Positions 1-8,028 of a stretch of DNA of 64,000 nucleotides are shown here, piece by piece (within the stretch, counting starts at the first letter, position 1; each line of letters begins with the position of its first letter). The notes below the pieces were generated by a model. That model searched no databases and was not told the origin of the DNA. It worked only from the letters and a program-made list of their open reading frames with translations. This stretch comes from Acidimicrobiia bacterium. Its GTDB lineage: Bacteria > Actinomycetota > Acidimicrobiia > IMCC26256 > JAENVU01. Location of the stretch: positions 1 through 64,000 of the forward strand of contig JANYJV010000010.1 of assembly GCA_025361725.1 (NCBI GenBank), in the 5' to 3' direction. The position numbers and the translations under genes are program-made.

Positions 1-2
1 TC

Positions 3-2453
3 GACCTCCTGGCCGAGCACGTCGCGCGCTGTGGTGGCGAGCTCGTGCGAATATGCCCACAGCTCGCGATGCGGGTGGAGACCGCTCCGGACCCGACAGT
101 GTCCGACGACGCCACCGAACGATTCCTCATGTTCGAGGCGGCGACCGATCTCTTCCGTCGCCTCGCGACGCTGCGGCCGCTCGTGCTGATGTTCGACGAC
201 CTCCAGTGGGCAGAGCCGACCGCGTTGTTGATGTTGCGTCACCTCACGCACGCGCTGGCCGACGCTCCGGTTCTCGTCGTTGCCAGCAGCCGCGAATCGG
301 ATGAACACGAGCCGGAGCAACTGCGAGCGGCGCTTGCCGATCTCGAACGCGGCGAACATCGTGGTCTGCAGCTCGCTGGTTTCGACGACGCCGAGCTCGC
401 CGCCCTGGTCGGGGTCGCCGCGCCGGTGACCGGCGACGCCGATGCGCGCAGCCTTGCCGCCGCGTTGTCCGTGGAGACCGCAGGGAACCCGCTCTACGCA
501 TCGCAGCTCATCCGGCACTGGGTGGAGTCGGGCCGCTTGGACGAGACGGGCGTCACCGCATCTGACCTGCTGGCCGCGGATGAGACCGATGTACCGCCGA
601 GCCTGCGCGATGTCGTTTGGAGCCGGGTCAACGCGCTCGGTGGTGATGCGTCGAGCATCCTGACTGCGGCGTCGGTCCTGGGTATCGAGTTCTCCGAAGA
701 CGTGCTCGTCGACATGATCGGGCTTCCGGAGTCGGTGGTGGTCGAAACGCTCGATCTGGCAACGCGCGCCGGTCTCCTGGTCGACAGCGGGTCGGTGCGG
801 CGATCGGCGCGGTTCGTGCACGCGCTCGTCGCCAATGCGTTGTACGCCGACCTGGGCCGATCGCTGCGCGTGCGCTTGCACGGACAAGCTGCCCGCTCGC
901 TCGAACAGCGCACCGAGGACATCGGACCCGATGTCGTGGTCCAGCTCGCACGGCACTGTGCACGCGCCGGCTGGCCCGGCGCAGCCCAGCGGTGGTCCAC
1001 GCTCGCCGGCGATCAGGCGTTCGAACAGCTCGCACCGACCGAGGCCTCGCACCACTACCGCGTCGCACTCGACATGGCGTTCGCAATGCATCGGCCCGAC
1101 GCCGAACGCGCCGATCTGCTCGTGCGCCTCGGCGAGGCACAACTCCGTGCCGGGAACCCACAGGCACGAGACACGATCGCGCAGGGTGCCGACCTCGCCC
1201 GCCGCAGCGGCGCGCACGACCCACTCATTCGGGCTGCGCTCGCGTCGAACATCGGCTTCATGCAGATCGATCCGCGCGCACCGGAATATCTCGCCACCGT
1301 GGAGGCGGCGATCGCGGTCGTCGACGCCGCCGATACCGCGACCTACTCCCGGCTCCTTGCGCTCTTGGCCCAGACTCTCGTCTGGACGCCGGATGCCGAG
1401 CGCCGGGTCATTGCCGCGCGCGAGGCACTCGAGCTGGCCGAAACGCATCCTGATCCGACGTTGCTCGCGCGCATCGCGCCGGGCGTGCTCTGGGGACTGT
1501 GGGAGCCGGGGAGCGCCGACGTCCGGTCGCGCGTCGCGGCCAGAGCGGTCTCGGTTGCCGAAGCATCCGGCGACCCGCGGCTCGAATTCGGCGCTCATCT
1601 CTCCGCCTTCGACATCGCGATCGAGTCAGCCGATCATGTGACGGCCGCTCGCAGCCTCGCGAAGCTGCGTGCGGCGGCGCGCACCATCGAAGAGCCACGA
1701 TTGCGCTGGACCATCGGCGTGGCCGAGACGTTCACGGCCACGATGGCGGGTCGACTCGCCGAAGCCGAGGCGACCGCGACGACGACGCTCGAGCTCGGGA
1801 TGCAGATCGGGGCGCCCGACGCCTTCACGCTCTTCGCCGGCGAGTTCTTCGTGATCGGCACGTTCGCCGGTCGCCATGACGAGCTCTTTCCGCTCGTGGA
1901 GCAGGCGACGAAGGACGACCCGGCGGGCCTCGCGTTCCGGCTCGCGTACGGCATCATCTGCACCGCCGTCGCGCGCGACGAAATCGCAGGCGAGATCCTC
2001 GACGACGGGATGGCGAGCGGCTTCGCGGAGCTGCCCGTCGACAACTTCTGGACCACCTGCACCATCGGCTACGCCATCCTCGCGATCGAGCTCGATCGCG
2101 CCGACGCCGCGGCCCAGCTCCTGCCGCTGCTCGAGCCGCACGCGAATGACGTCGCGTTCAACGGCGTGACGAGTCAGGGACCGATCGCCGCCTACGTCGG
2201 AAAGCTCGAGTCGCTCCTCGGGCGTCACGACGATGCGGACGAGCACCTGCGCGTCGCACTCGACATCGCCGAGGCGTTCGGATGGCAGTACCACCGCGCG
2301 ACCACGCTCTTCGCCCTCGCGCAGGCCAGGCGTCGCCGGCTCGGCGCGCTCGACGCCGAAGGACGGGCCTGGCTCGGCACGGCATCCGAGCTGTGCCGGA
2401 CCCTGGGATTCCGGACCTGGATCCCCCGAATCGACGATCTGGCCGACGCGTAG
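3..2453 (+). CDS. STAND/AAA-type ATPase with TPR-like C-terminus, 5' end outside window
   Basis: The frame is open from the first bases of the window, so the N-terminus is missing; the visible part is 816 residues. Around visible residues 60-70 is a Walker B type segment (LMFDDLQWAEP), as in the ATPase module of LuxR/MalT-like and cyclase-associated STAND regulators. From about residue 320 on, the protein is a long run of Ala/Leu-rich helical hairpins that look like TPR repeats. The C-terminus (WIPRIDDLADA) carries no LuxR-type helix-turn-helix, so any output domain (SARP/BTAD, cyclase or kinase) would have to be N-terminal and lies outside the window. It faces the reverse-strand MBL gene, with only 58 bp between the stops. 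A signalling or regulatory ATPase role is inferred from family resemblance; the ligand is unknown. Confidence 0.8.
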   Translation, partial: DLLAEHVARCGGELVRICPQLAMRVETAPDPTVSDDATERFLMFEAATDLFRRLATLRPLVLMFDDLQWAEPTALLMLRHLTHALADAPVLVVASSRESDEHEPEQLRAALADLERGEHRGLQLAGFDDAELAALVGVAAPVTGDADARSLAAALSVETAGNPLYASQLIRHWVESGRLDETGVTASDLLAADETDVPPSLRDVVWSRVNALGGDASSILTAASVLGIEFSEDVLVDMIGLPESVVVETLDLATRAGLLVDSGSVRRSARFVHALVANALYADLGRSLRVRLHGQAARSLEQRTEDIGPDVVVQLARHCARAGWPGAAQRWSTLAGDQAFEQLAPTEASHHYRVALDMAFAMHRPDAERADLLVRLGEAQLRAGNPQARDTIAQGADLARRSGAHDPLIRAALASNIGFMQIDPRAPEYLATVEAAIAVVDAADTATYSRLLALLAQTLVWTPDAERRVIAAREALELAETHPDPTLLARIAPGVLWGLWEPGSADVRSRVAARAVSVAEASGDPRLEFGAHLSAFDIAIESADHVTAARSLAKLRAAARTIEEPRLRWTIGVAETFTATMAGRLAEAEATATTTLELGMQIGAPDAFTLFAGEFFVIGTFAGRHDELFPLVEQATKDDPAGLAFRLAYGIICTAVARDEIAGEILDDGMASGFAELPVDNFWTTCTIGYAILAIELDRADAAAQLLPLLEPHANDVAFNGVTSQGPIAAYVGKLESLLGRHDDADEHLRVALDIAEAFGWQYHRATTLFALAQARRRRLGALDAEGRAWLGTASELCRTLGFRTWIPRIDDLADA

Positions 2454-2511
2454 CCGGACACTGCGGCTCTGCGTTGATGCCGGCGAGTCCGACGCCAGTC
2501 AGGATTTGGGT

Positions 2512-3348
2512 TCAGGATGGGGGTATCGAGGTCGCGGACACGATCTGGTCGAGGATGGACTGATCCGGCAACGTCGGCGCGTCGAGCGTCGGCAGCTCGC
2601 GGATGCGGCCGAACGCCTGCTCGATGAACGGACCCTCGATCACGGGACTGTGACAGCTCGCGATCGTCGTGATGTCGAGGTTCTGCACGCGGTCGACATA
2701 CTTGCCGTACTTGTCGATGTCGAGCATCGTCAGCCACGGGCTCACGGCGCCGAGTGCGAACATCCACAAGCCGTGGAACCAGAAGTCCTGGTCGAGGTCC
2801 GCGATCGTCATACTCGGATCAGGGAGTGGTGTCGCGAACGTGTCGACGGCCCAGTACACGCCGGTCGTCGGGTCGTACAGACCGCGGGTGGTCGGCGAAT
2901 CGAACACCGGTGGACGCAACGCGTGCAGGGTCCGGTCGCCCACCTCGAACGTCTCGCCGTCCATGACCCATCGGCAGCGATGCAGCGGGAAGTCGAAACA
3001 GTTCGTATGACGTTCCACCATCGCCCAGTTGCACACCACCGTGGCGTTGGGGCAGGCGGTCAACGCCTCGTCGAGGTTGCCCGTGTGATCGACGTCGTCG
3101 TGCGAAAGGAAGATCCAGCGAACGTCCTCGGGCTCCACGAGGGAGAAGACGTCATCCAGCCACTGCTTCCGGTTCGCCGGCGTGCCCGTGTCGACGATGA
3201 CCGGCTCCTGACCCAAGATCACCATCGAGTTGATGTACACGAAGAGCGGCTGACCCAGGGCGGGCTGCACCTGGTGGATCACGTACGTGTCGTCCGCGAT
3301 CTTCGTCGGTGCGACGTTGGTGGTCGGTGCAATCGGGGTGAACGTCAT
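2512..3348 (-). CDS. MBL-fold protein, flavodiiron/ODP-like
   Basis: 278 aa, metallo-beta-lactamase fold. The metal motif is SHDDVDHTGN, with H83, D85, D87 and H88. The H-x-(E/D)-x-D-H pattern is that of the ODP branch (flavodiiron proteins, oxygen sensors), where a carboxylate replaces the second His; here it is Asp instead of the usual Glu. WAVDTFAT (D169) and IASCHSPV (H233) match the later Asp and His ligands of that branch. The His expected near residue 145-150 is not obvious. No flavodoxin domain follows, so this is a stand-alone ODP domain, possibly redox- or oxygen-linked. A strong ribosome site (GGAGGAAGC) precedes the ATG. It is the last gene of a reverse-strand run with three small proteins upstream. 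Confidence 0.8.
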   Translation of the reverse strand: MTFTPIAPTTNVAPTKIADDTYVIHQVQPALGQPLFVYINSMVILGQEPVIVDTGTPANRKQWLDDVFSLVEPEDVRWIFLSHDDVDHTGNLDEALTACPNATVVCNWAMVERHTNCFDFPLHRCRWVMDGETFEVGDRTLHALRPPVFDSPTTRGLYDPTTGVYWAVDTFATPLPDPSMTIADLDQDFWFHGLWMFALGAVSPWLTMLDIDKYGKYVDRVQNLDITTIASCHSPVIEGPFIEQAFGRIRELPTLDAPTLPDQSILDQIVSATSIPPS

Positions 3349-3418
3349 GCTTCCTCCGTGCTCGTAGTCCGTGCCGACGACGCCGGATCTGCGCGTCCTG
3401 GACCGCGCCTACCCGCGG

Positions 3419-3682
3419 TTAGTTCCGAAGCTGCGGCGTGAGGCCGTCGACCTCCATCTCGGAGTACTCGTTATCGGCGTACGGTCCGACCGCGCCCTCA
3501 ACCACCTCGCGTACCGCCGCCACTGATTCGCCTTCCCAGATGCACATGCCGAGTCGGTGATCACGAGTTGCCGCATGCACTGGCAGCGCGACACTGGCGG
3601 GGAGTCCGGCCTCGAGTGCTTTGGCCTCAGCTTCCTGGAACCCTTCGGGGTCATGGATTCGATGAATAACCGTCACGAACAT
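3419..3682 (-). CDS. Small conserved-type protein, probable alpha+beta barrel
   Basis: 87 aa, starting MFVTVIHRIHDPEGFQEAEA. The start is fixed by a clear ribosome site (GGAGG, 7 nt before ATG). Length and the beta-alpha-beta pattern (hydrophobic strand, helix beginning PEGFQEAEA, second strand LGMCIWEGES, helix VAAVREVVEG, then EYSEMEVDG) resemble small dimeric alpha/beta-barrel proteins of the ABM or DUF3303-like type, but I do not recognise a specific family. No cofactor motif is visible. It sits between the MBL gene and a VOC remnant in a reverse-strand run of similarly sized proteins, so a shared stress or small-molecule role is possible but unproven. Confidence 0.7.
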   Translation of the reverse strand: MFVTVIHRIHDPEGFQEAEAKALEAGLPASVALPVHAATRDHRLGMCIWEGESVAAVREVVEGAVGPYADNEYSEMEVDGLTPQLRN

Positions 3683-3721
3683 GGAAATCCTCCATCTTTC
3701 ATCTGGTTTGTTCGGCCTGCT

Positions 3722-3850
3722 TCAGCCCATGGACATGAACTCGAGTTGGATGTTGTCCGGGTCTCGGAACACGAGCACCGCGTCGCCGCCCTGATCGTTG
3801 ACCGGCGAGTGCTCGACTCCCAGTTCGGTGAGAGGGTGGACCCGGCGGGC
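3722..3850 (-). pseudogene. C-terminal remnant of a VOC/glyoxalase-family protein
   Basis: Reading the reverse strand from about 3850 gives 42 codons ending in TGA: HPLTELGVEHSPVND, then VLVFRDPDNIQLEFM and SMG-stop. The segment with FRDPDNIQLEF is the classic last beta-alpha-beta unit of glyoxalase/bleomycin-resistance (VOC) proteins, including the metal-ligand Glu in QLEF. There is no start codon or N-terminal module upstream; the frame runs straight into the stop of the next small gene (3853). It is therefore a deletion remnant of a VOC gene once present in this small-protein cluster. Confidence 0.75.
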
Positions 3851-3852
3851 GG

Positions 3853-4116
3853 TCAGGCCGAACCGATGACCTCGCCGAACTGGAGGGTCCCCAGCGTCAC
3901 GCCAGGAGCCTCGGCGCCTTCGGGAGGCGCTGCCGCGCGGGCCTGTTCCTCGGTCTCGAATACCTCGACCGAAACCCCGTGTGAGTCATCAACGGCCACG
4001 AAGTAGGCGCCGAGGAATCCCGGGGCTCCCTTCATCATGGGTATGACTTCCTGGTCGAGACCTCGCTTCGCCTCGGCCAGGTCGGAGATGCTGGCGTGGA
4101 TCACGATGGCGTGCAT
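3853..4116 (-). CDS. Small ABM/dimeric alpha+beta barrel-like protein
   Basis: 87 aa (MHAIVIHASISDLAEAKRGL...). The pattern strand-helix-strand-strand with PGFLGAYFVAVDD and SVEVFETEEQARAA is typical of the dimeric alpha/beta-barrel (antibiotic biosynthesis monooxygenase-like) superfamily, whose members are often about 90-100 aa. A GGGAG ribosome site lies upstream of the ATG. No catalytic residues can be assigned. It lies 64 bp downstream of another protein of the same size (4181-4441), and its stop abuts the VOC remnant. Function unknown; a stress-responsive or heme/quinone-handling role would be a guess. Confidence 0.75.
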   Translation of the reverse strand: MHAIVIHASISDLAEAKRGLDQEVIPMMKGAPGFLGAYFVAVDDSHGVSVEVFETEEQARAAAPPEGAEAPGVTLGTLQFGEVIGSA

Positions 4117-4180
4117 TCCTGAACTCCCTATTCGACGGTTGGTTTCATGACGTAACCCCGCTGAGATCCGAAGAGCCCCG

Positions 4181-4441
4181 CTACGACTCGACGAGCATCA
4201 CCATGGTCTCCGGGCGCACACCGTCGAACTTCATGGCATCGGCCGCGCCTTCGGTCGCCAGCGCGGTTCGTAGCGTGTCCAGATCCGGCACGGTGACAAT
4301 CAGTCCCACCCGATTCGTGTTGTCCGGATCGACGAAGGTGCGCGCGCTCATCCCGAGAGGCCCGAAGAACTCCTCGCGCTTGGGTGAGCCAAGCCAATGG
4401 TCGACATCGTCGACCTCATGGAACACCATCACTGTGGTCAT
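4181..4441 (-). CDS. Small hypothetical protein, first gene of the small-protein run
   Basis: 86 aa when started at the ATG giving MTTVMVFHEVDDVDHWLGSP; that start has a GAGGAG ribosome site 5-6 nt upstream, whereas a start 33 nt earlier has none. Features are FHEVDDVDHW, an R-x-F-x-DPDNTN turn, VGLIVTVPDLDTLRTAL and a short C-terminal strand. Size and strand/helix pattern suit a ferredoxin-like or dimeric barrel fold. I do not recognise a named family. It leads the reverse-strand run that ends with the flavodiiron-like MBL gene. Confidence 0.75.
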   Translation of the reverse strand: MTTVMVFHEVDDVDHWLGSPKREEFFGPLGMSARTFVDPDNTNRVGLIVTVPDLDTLRTALATEGAADAMKFDGVRPETMVMLVES

Positions 4442-4987
4442 CGCGATCTCCTCGCCGGCCGGCCGACTGTCCATCGGCGCTGATACATGTACTCATCCGA
4501 GGACGACCATGGCAGCCGCAGCGCATCACTCGCGCATCACCTGTCATCTCGGGACCGATCGCGGGCCGACAATGCTCGCTCTCCGCGCGGATGCGACCGC
4601 TCCGAGCTCGTACGTCAGCCGGCGCGATGTACTCGAACAACGCGCTCTCTCGAGCAAACCGAACGGAGAACGGTGCTCGAACGGCGTTGTCCACGAGCAC
4701 AGGACGCGCGGACGGCGAGGTCGCGTACACCCGAACGCGCGTCCCGTATCAACGAGCTCGGGGTGGCCGCCTCACCAGCGATATGAGATGGGGGGAGGCG
4801 GAGTTCTGCGGCGCGTGTTCGGGGGGACTTGCAGCCGTGACAACTGATGCGCAGGTGATGCGCGCCGCGAAACACGATGTGCATCCGAGCGATTGTCCCG
4901 TTTGGCGTTGCCGACTGAGGAGGCACGTCGCATTGGCATACGTTCGCGCCTTCGGGGCCAGGACGGTCCTGCGATGTTGGGAGAAAC
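4442..4987. other. Intergenic region, 546 bp, no supported gene
   Basis: This divergent spacer separates the small-protein run (reverse) from the secreted protein at 4988 (forward). Long open frames cross it, but their composition is Arg/Ser-rich and they lack ribosome sites, so I treat them as chance frames. One 7-bp inverted repeat (CCGCCTC at 4767-4773 with GAGGCGG at 4795-4801) is visible. It presumably holds two promoters; I could not identify convincing -35/-10 pairs. Confidence 0.5.
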
Positions 4988-5467
4988 ATGTTGAGATCGA
5001 TGAAGTCACGCGTCGGTGTGTTCGCACTCGTCGCCATGATCGTGGGCGCGCCAGTCGTTCTCGCCGGACCTGCGGTCGCCGACAGCGTTTATCACTCGGG
5101 CCACTACAACCTCAGAGCCGTCAACGCAGCTCCGCTTCGCAGCGGCTTCGTCGAAAACATTCACGCGAACGGGCCAACCGTGTACGCACACGAGCAGTAC
5201 GTCCTGAACGGGGCCGCGTCGAATACGACGTATCACGTAATCCTCATGGTCTTCCCCGGCGACACGACGTGTTCGGGCACACCGGCGGCCGCGATTCCGA
5301 CAGCGACAATTGATACGAACGCCGCCGGCAATGGAGTCGCATACCACGTGTTCACCCCCGCCGACGTGAACGGTCTGCACGGCGCGACCGTAGGCGGGTT
5401 CTGGACCGTCTCCGCAGGTAGCACGCCCGACTACCAGACCGGGTGCGCGACCATCGTCTTGGACTGA
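4988..5467 (+). CDS. Secreted protein of unknown function
   Basis: 159 aa with a typical Sec signal peptide: basic start (MLRSMKSR), a hydrophobic core of about 18 residues (VGVFALVAMIVGAPVVLAG) and an AVA-D cleavage site near residue 31. The mature part is a small beta-rich domain with two Cys (one in DTTCSGTP, one in TGCATIVLD) that could form a disulfide. A GGGAGA ribosome site precedes the ATG. No enzyme motif is visible and I do not recognise the family. A strong hairpin follows the stop directly, so it is probably monocistronic. Confidence 0.75.
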   Translation: MLRSMKSRVGVFALVAMIVGAPVVLAGPAVADSVYHSGHYNLRAVNAAPLRSGFVENIHANGPTVYAHEQYVLNGAASNTTYHVILMVFPGDTTCSGTPAAAIPTATIDTNAAGNGVAYHVFTPADVNGLHGATVGGFWTVSAGSTPDYQTGCATIVLD

Positions 5468-5475
5468 ATCGGATC

Positions 5476-5505
5476 TTCGGGGGTCGGCTTCGGTCGGCCC
5501 CCGAA
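5476..5505 (+). terminator. 13-bp hairpin with UUCG tetraloop
   Basis: The 30 nt from TTCGGGGG to CCCCCGAA fold back as a 13-bp stem (G-U wobbles at two positions) closed by C(TTCG)G, an extra-stable tetraloop. It starts 9 bp after the stop of the secreted protein and ends 42 bp before the sulfotransferase start. There is no T-tract, as is common for actinobacterial terminators. It could also act as an mRNA-stabilising 3' end. Confidence 0.7.
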
Positions 5506-5547
5506 CCGCGACCACGGCAACACTTCTTGAGCATCGGGGGACGACTT

Positions 5548-6165
5548 ATGGCACTGAAGGTCATCGGCGCAGGACTGGGGAGAACGGGGACGCACTCGTT
5601 GCAGCTCGCATTGCAGGAGCTGTTGGGCGCCCCCTGCTATCACATGCTCGAAGTGATCGCCGATCCCGAAGTCAAGGTCCCACAGTGGATGGACGCAATG
5701 GACGGCAACGCAGACTGGGACGAAATCATGAAGGGCTACGTCGCGTCCGTCGACTGGCCGGCCGCCGCGTTCTGGCGTGAACTGGCCGACGTGTATCCCA
5801 ACGCGCCCGTGCTGTTGTCGACGCGTGCGAGCACCGAGCAATGGTTCAAGAGCTTCAGCAGCACGATCTTGGAAGTAATGCTGCGCGACGCGCCCAACGG
5901 CGACTCGCCGATGCCACTGCGCATGATGGACGAGCGGTTCACGCCCGACTGGAGGAACCCCGACGCGTGCAGGGCCGCGTACGACAAGCACAATGCCGAG
6001 GTGCGGGCGACGATCCCCGCCGGCCGGCTGATCGAATGGCAGCCGGGCGACGGCTGGGGGCCGATCTGCGCCAAGCTCGGCGTGTCGGTACCGAGCGACC
6101 CGTTCCCGCACGCGAACACCACCGACGACTTTCGCGCCATGCTCGGGCTGGAGCCGACGGGTTAG
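5548..6165 (+). CDS. Sulfotransferase family protein (P-loop)
   Basis: 205 aa. The start MALKVIGAGLGRTGTHSLQL is preceded by GGGGGA. GLGRTGTHSL is the 5'-phosphosulfate-binding P-loop of the bacterial sulfotransferase-like family (Sulfotransfer_4 type). Next come the conserved helix LQLALQELLGAPCYHM, the strand VLLSTRASTEQWFKSF (3'-phosphate-binding Arg/Ser region) and a C-terminal RLIEWQPGDGWGPICAKLGV-like segment typical of these proteins. The family often lacks proven sulfotransferase activity, so substrate and reaction are unassigned. It is preceded by the hairpin at 5476 and followed by the decay zone. Confidence 0.85.
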   Translation: MALKVIGAGLGRTGTHSLQLALQELLGAPCYHMLEVIADPEVKVPQWMDAMDGNADWDEIMKGYVASVDWPAAAFWRELADVYPNAPVLLSTRASTEQWFKSFSSTILEVMLRDAPNGDSPMPLRMMDERFTPDWRNPDACRAAYDKHNAEVRATIPAGRLIEWQPGDGWGPICAKLGVSVPSDPFPHANTTDDFRAMLGLEPTG

Positions 6166-6273
6166 CCGGACCGCCTCCAAGGCAGAGCGTCGGCGGGGTC
6201 GGTGAGTAGGTCAAGGCGCGTATCTGGGTCGGAGCGATTCGCTCATCTCGGACCGGCCCTGTTCTGAAGGTGC

Positions 6274-6363
6274 CGGGTCGCAAGGTCGACGACCCCGACC
6301 ATGCCGAAGTCGATCAGCGCGATCGAGCTGTCGGCGTGCACGAACAAGTTCCCTGGGTGTGGG
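6274..6363 (-). pseudogene. 90-bp fragment of a UbiB/ABC1 kinase gene
   Basis: Read on the reverse strand this encodes HPGNLFVHADSSIALIDFGM and on through the VVDLATR segment. It matches the nucleotides at about 12998-13088 in the UbiB-like gene almost base for base; the few differences inside the coding match are synonymous. It carries the ABC1 kinase metal motif DFG. Homology stops abruptly at both ends, and on one side the sequence runs into the cut end of the IS256 transposase. It is a small duplicated or transferred piece, not a gene. Confidence 0.85.
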
Positions 6364-6397
6364 AACTTCGGCCAGTTACGTCGCAACACCGACCGGT

Positions 6398-6910
6398 TCA
6401 CTGCCAGGCCCGCAACTCGGGCAGGACCGCGTCGGTGATCTTCGAAACCAACTCGGGTGAGATCTCCACCTTGTACGCATCCGCGATATGGGATCGGACG
6501 TCGCGAGTCGTCATCCCCCGCGACACCAACGAGATCACAATGTCGTTGAAGCCATCCAAGCGGCGGACGTGTTTGGGGACCAGCTTCGGTTCGAACTCGC
6601 CCAGCCGGTCGCGTGGGACATTCACGGGGATCGCGCCGGCATCGGTCAACACCTGCTTCGGTGATGTCCCGTTCCGGTTGTTGCCGCTGCCGTGGCCGCC
6701 CGGGTCGCCATGTTCGTATCCGAGGTAGTCGGTCATCTCGGTCTCGAGCGCCCGATTCATGATCCGCGAAGTGAGTTCAGTGAGGACCCCATCCGGGCCG
6801 AGGAGCTCGAGGCCCTCACGATCGACCTGGGCCATCAACCGGTCCAAGATCGCGTCGTCGATCACCACATCGTCTGGCATCGGGAAATCACTCTCTGTCG
6901 TCTTCATAGA
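6398..6910 (-). pseudogene. IS256-family transposase, N-terminal 170 aa only
   Basis: Starts at MKTTESDFPMPDDVV, with GAGAGGA upstream. Recognisable IS256/mutator-type segments are LTSRIMNRALETEMTDYLGY, NNRNGTSPKQVLTD, VPRDRLGEFEPKLVPKH, LDGFNDIVISLVSRGMTTRD and ISPELVSKITDAVLPELRAWQ. The frame stops at the point where the full-length protein would continue into the catalytic DDE core (usual length about 400 aa). The core is absent because the sequence switches to the UbiB fragment. It is a non-functional 5' end of an insertion sequence. Confidence 0.9.
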
Positions 6911-6954
6911 AGTGTCCTCTCTTAGTTGGTCGGGACACCTCACACAAAGAATCC

Positions 6955-7745
6955 AACACCCCCCATCGAAAACTCCTTCGATCTCCCAACGTTGCGCTAT
7001 GACGACCGGCGTTGCCCGAGGCGCGGAGCTCGGCGAGCCACGACCCGTCCGCGAGGGTCTCGAGATACCGCGGTTTCATGTTCGACTTCGCGCGCCACAA
7101 CAGGTCCGCACCAGTCGCGACCGCCCGCCTCCACAACGGAAACCCGCAGAACCCACGATCAGCCAGGACCAACATCCCCGCCTCGAGCCGATCGATCAAC
7201 TCACGAGCCAACGTGTTCTCACCCGTCGTATAGGCACCCACGACCGCGTCGAACATCGCATGCGTCCCGCACTCAGCGACCGCGACGAACCTGGCTTGGG
7301 GAAACGCAGCCTGCTCACGCTTGCTCACACCCGGCCGCCCGAACCACTCCGCGTTCTCCGGCGTGTCTGTGACATCGAGACTCGTCCCATCGATCGCCAC
7401 CAGGCGCCGGCCCGCCAACCATCCGCCCGGCGCGCTCGCAACCGCCAACGGCACCGCGACCGCTTCGAACAACGCGGCGATCGGCTCAGCACCAAGTCGC
7501 GCGGGGCCTGGAAGATTCGCAGACTTCGACGGCAACACCACCGGCTCTGCGCCCGACACCCACGAGAGCCCGTCGGTCAGCAACCCGAGGACGACTTCGT
7601 AGGAACCTTCCGAATGCAACGCCATCCCGATCGCGAAATACGCCAGTGTCTGCGCCGGCAACGACCGATGCCCCTGCTCCCTCCGGCCCGCCTCAGCAAT
7701 CACCGCATCGACAAGCTCCGGCGGAAACCTCCGCATCAACACCCC
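6955..7745 (-). pseudogene. IS4-family transposase, truncated at both ends
   Basis: The frame carries the IS4 N-terminal domain (RRFPPELVDAVIAEAGRREQ, LPAQTLAYFAIGMALHSEGS) and the DDE_Tnp_1 catalytic domain with VAIDGTSLDVTDTPENAEWF and LADRGFCGFPLW. The first residues before LMRRFPPEL derive from another element (see the ISAzo13 piece), and the C-terminus is replaced near position 6955 by the 5' end of the IS256 copy. The final catalytic Glu region is therefore missing. The arrangement shows one insertion sequence inserted into or joined to others, and neither is intact. Confidence 0.85.
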
Positions 7746-7746
7746 C

Positions 7747-7983
7747 GAACATCGCCTCTTCAGTTTCATCTCGATCAACTGGCGCGGCAAGCCCCTCACC
7801 GACATCCGTACCATCGTCGAGCTCATCGCCGCGACGACCACCACGACCGGCCTCACCATCCAATGCGCCTACGACCCAGAGTGGTATCCCAAAGGCGTCA
7901 AGATCACCGACGCGCAACTCGCCGCCGTTCCCCTCACACCCCACGACTGGCACGGCGAATGGAACTACACGCTCACGTCCTGA
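7747..7983 (+). pseudogene. ISAzo13-family transposase, C-terminal 78 aa
   Basis: The forward frame from GAA at 7747 to TGA at 7983 reads EHRLFSFISINWRGKPLTD, then TTTTTGLTIQCAYDPEWYPK, KITDAQLAAVPLTPHDWHGE and WNYTLTS. This is the conserved C-terminus of ISAzo13/rhodopirellula-type transposases (the NWRG, GVK(I/V)(S/T)DA and HGEWNYT segments). No start or N-terminal part exists; at about 7746 the sequence becomes the reverse-strand IS4 transposase. It marks a third insertion sequence in the same pile-up. Confidence 0.8.
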
Positions 7984-8028
7984 ACCGCGCAATCAAACGC
8001 GCGTCGGGCCCGAAGCATCGCAATACCA

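Noticed and set aside
4384-5313. Forward open frame of about 300 aa across the 4.4-5.3 kb spacer
   Set aside because: It overlaps the well-supported secreted protein in another frame, is Arg/Ser-rich without domain signals and lacks a ribosome site.
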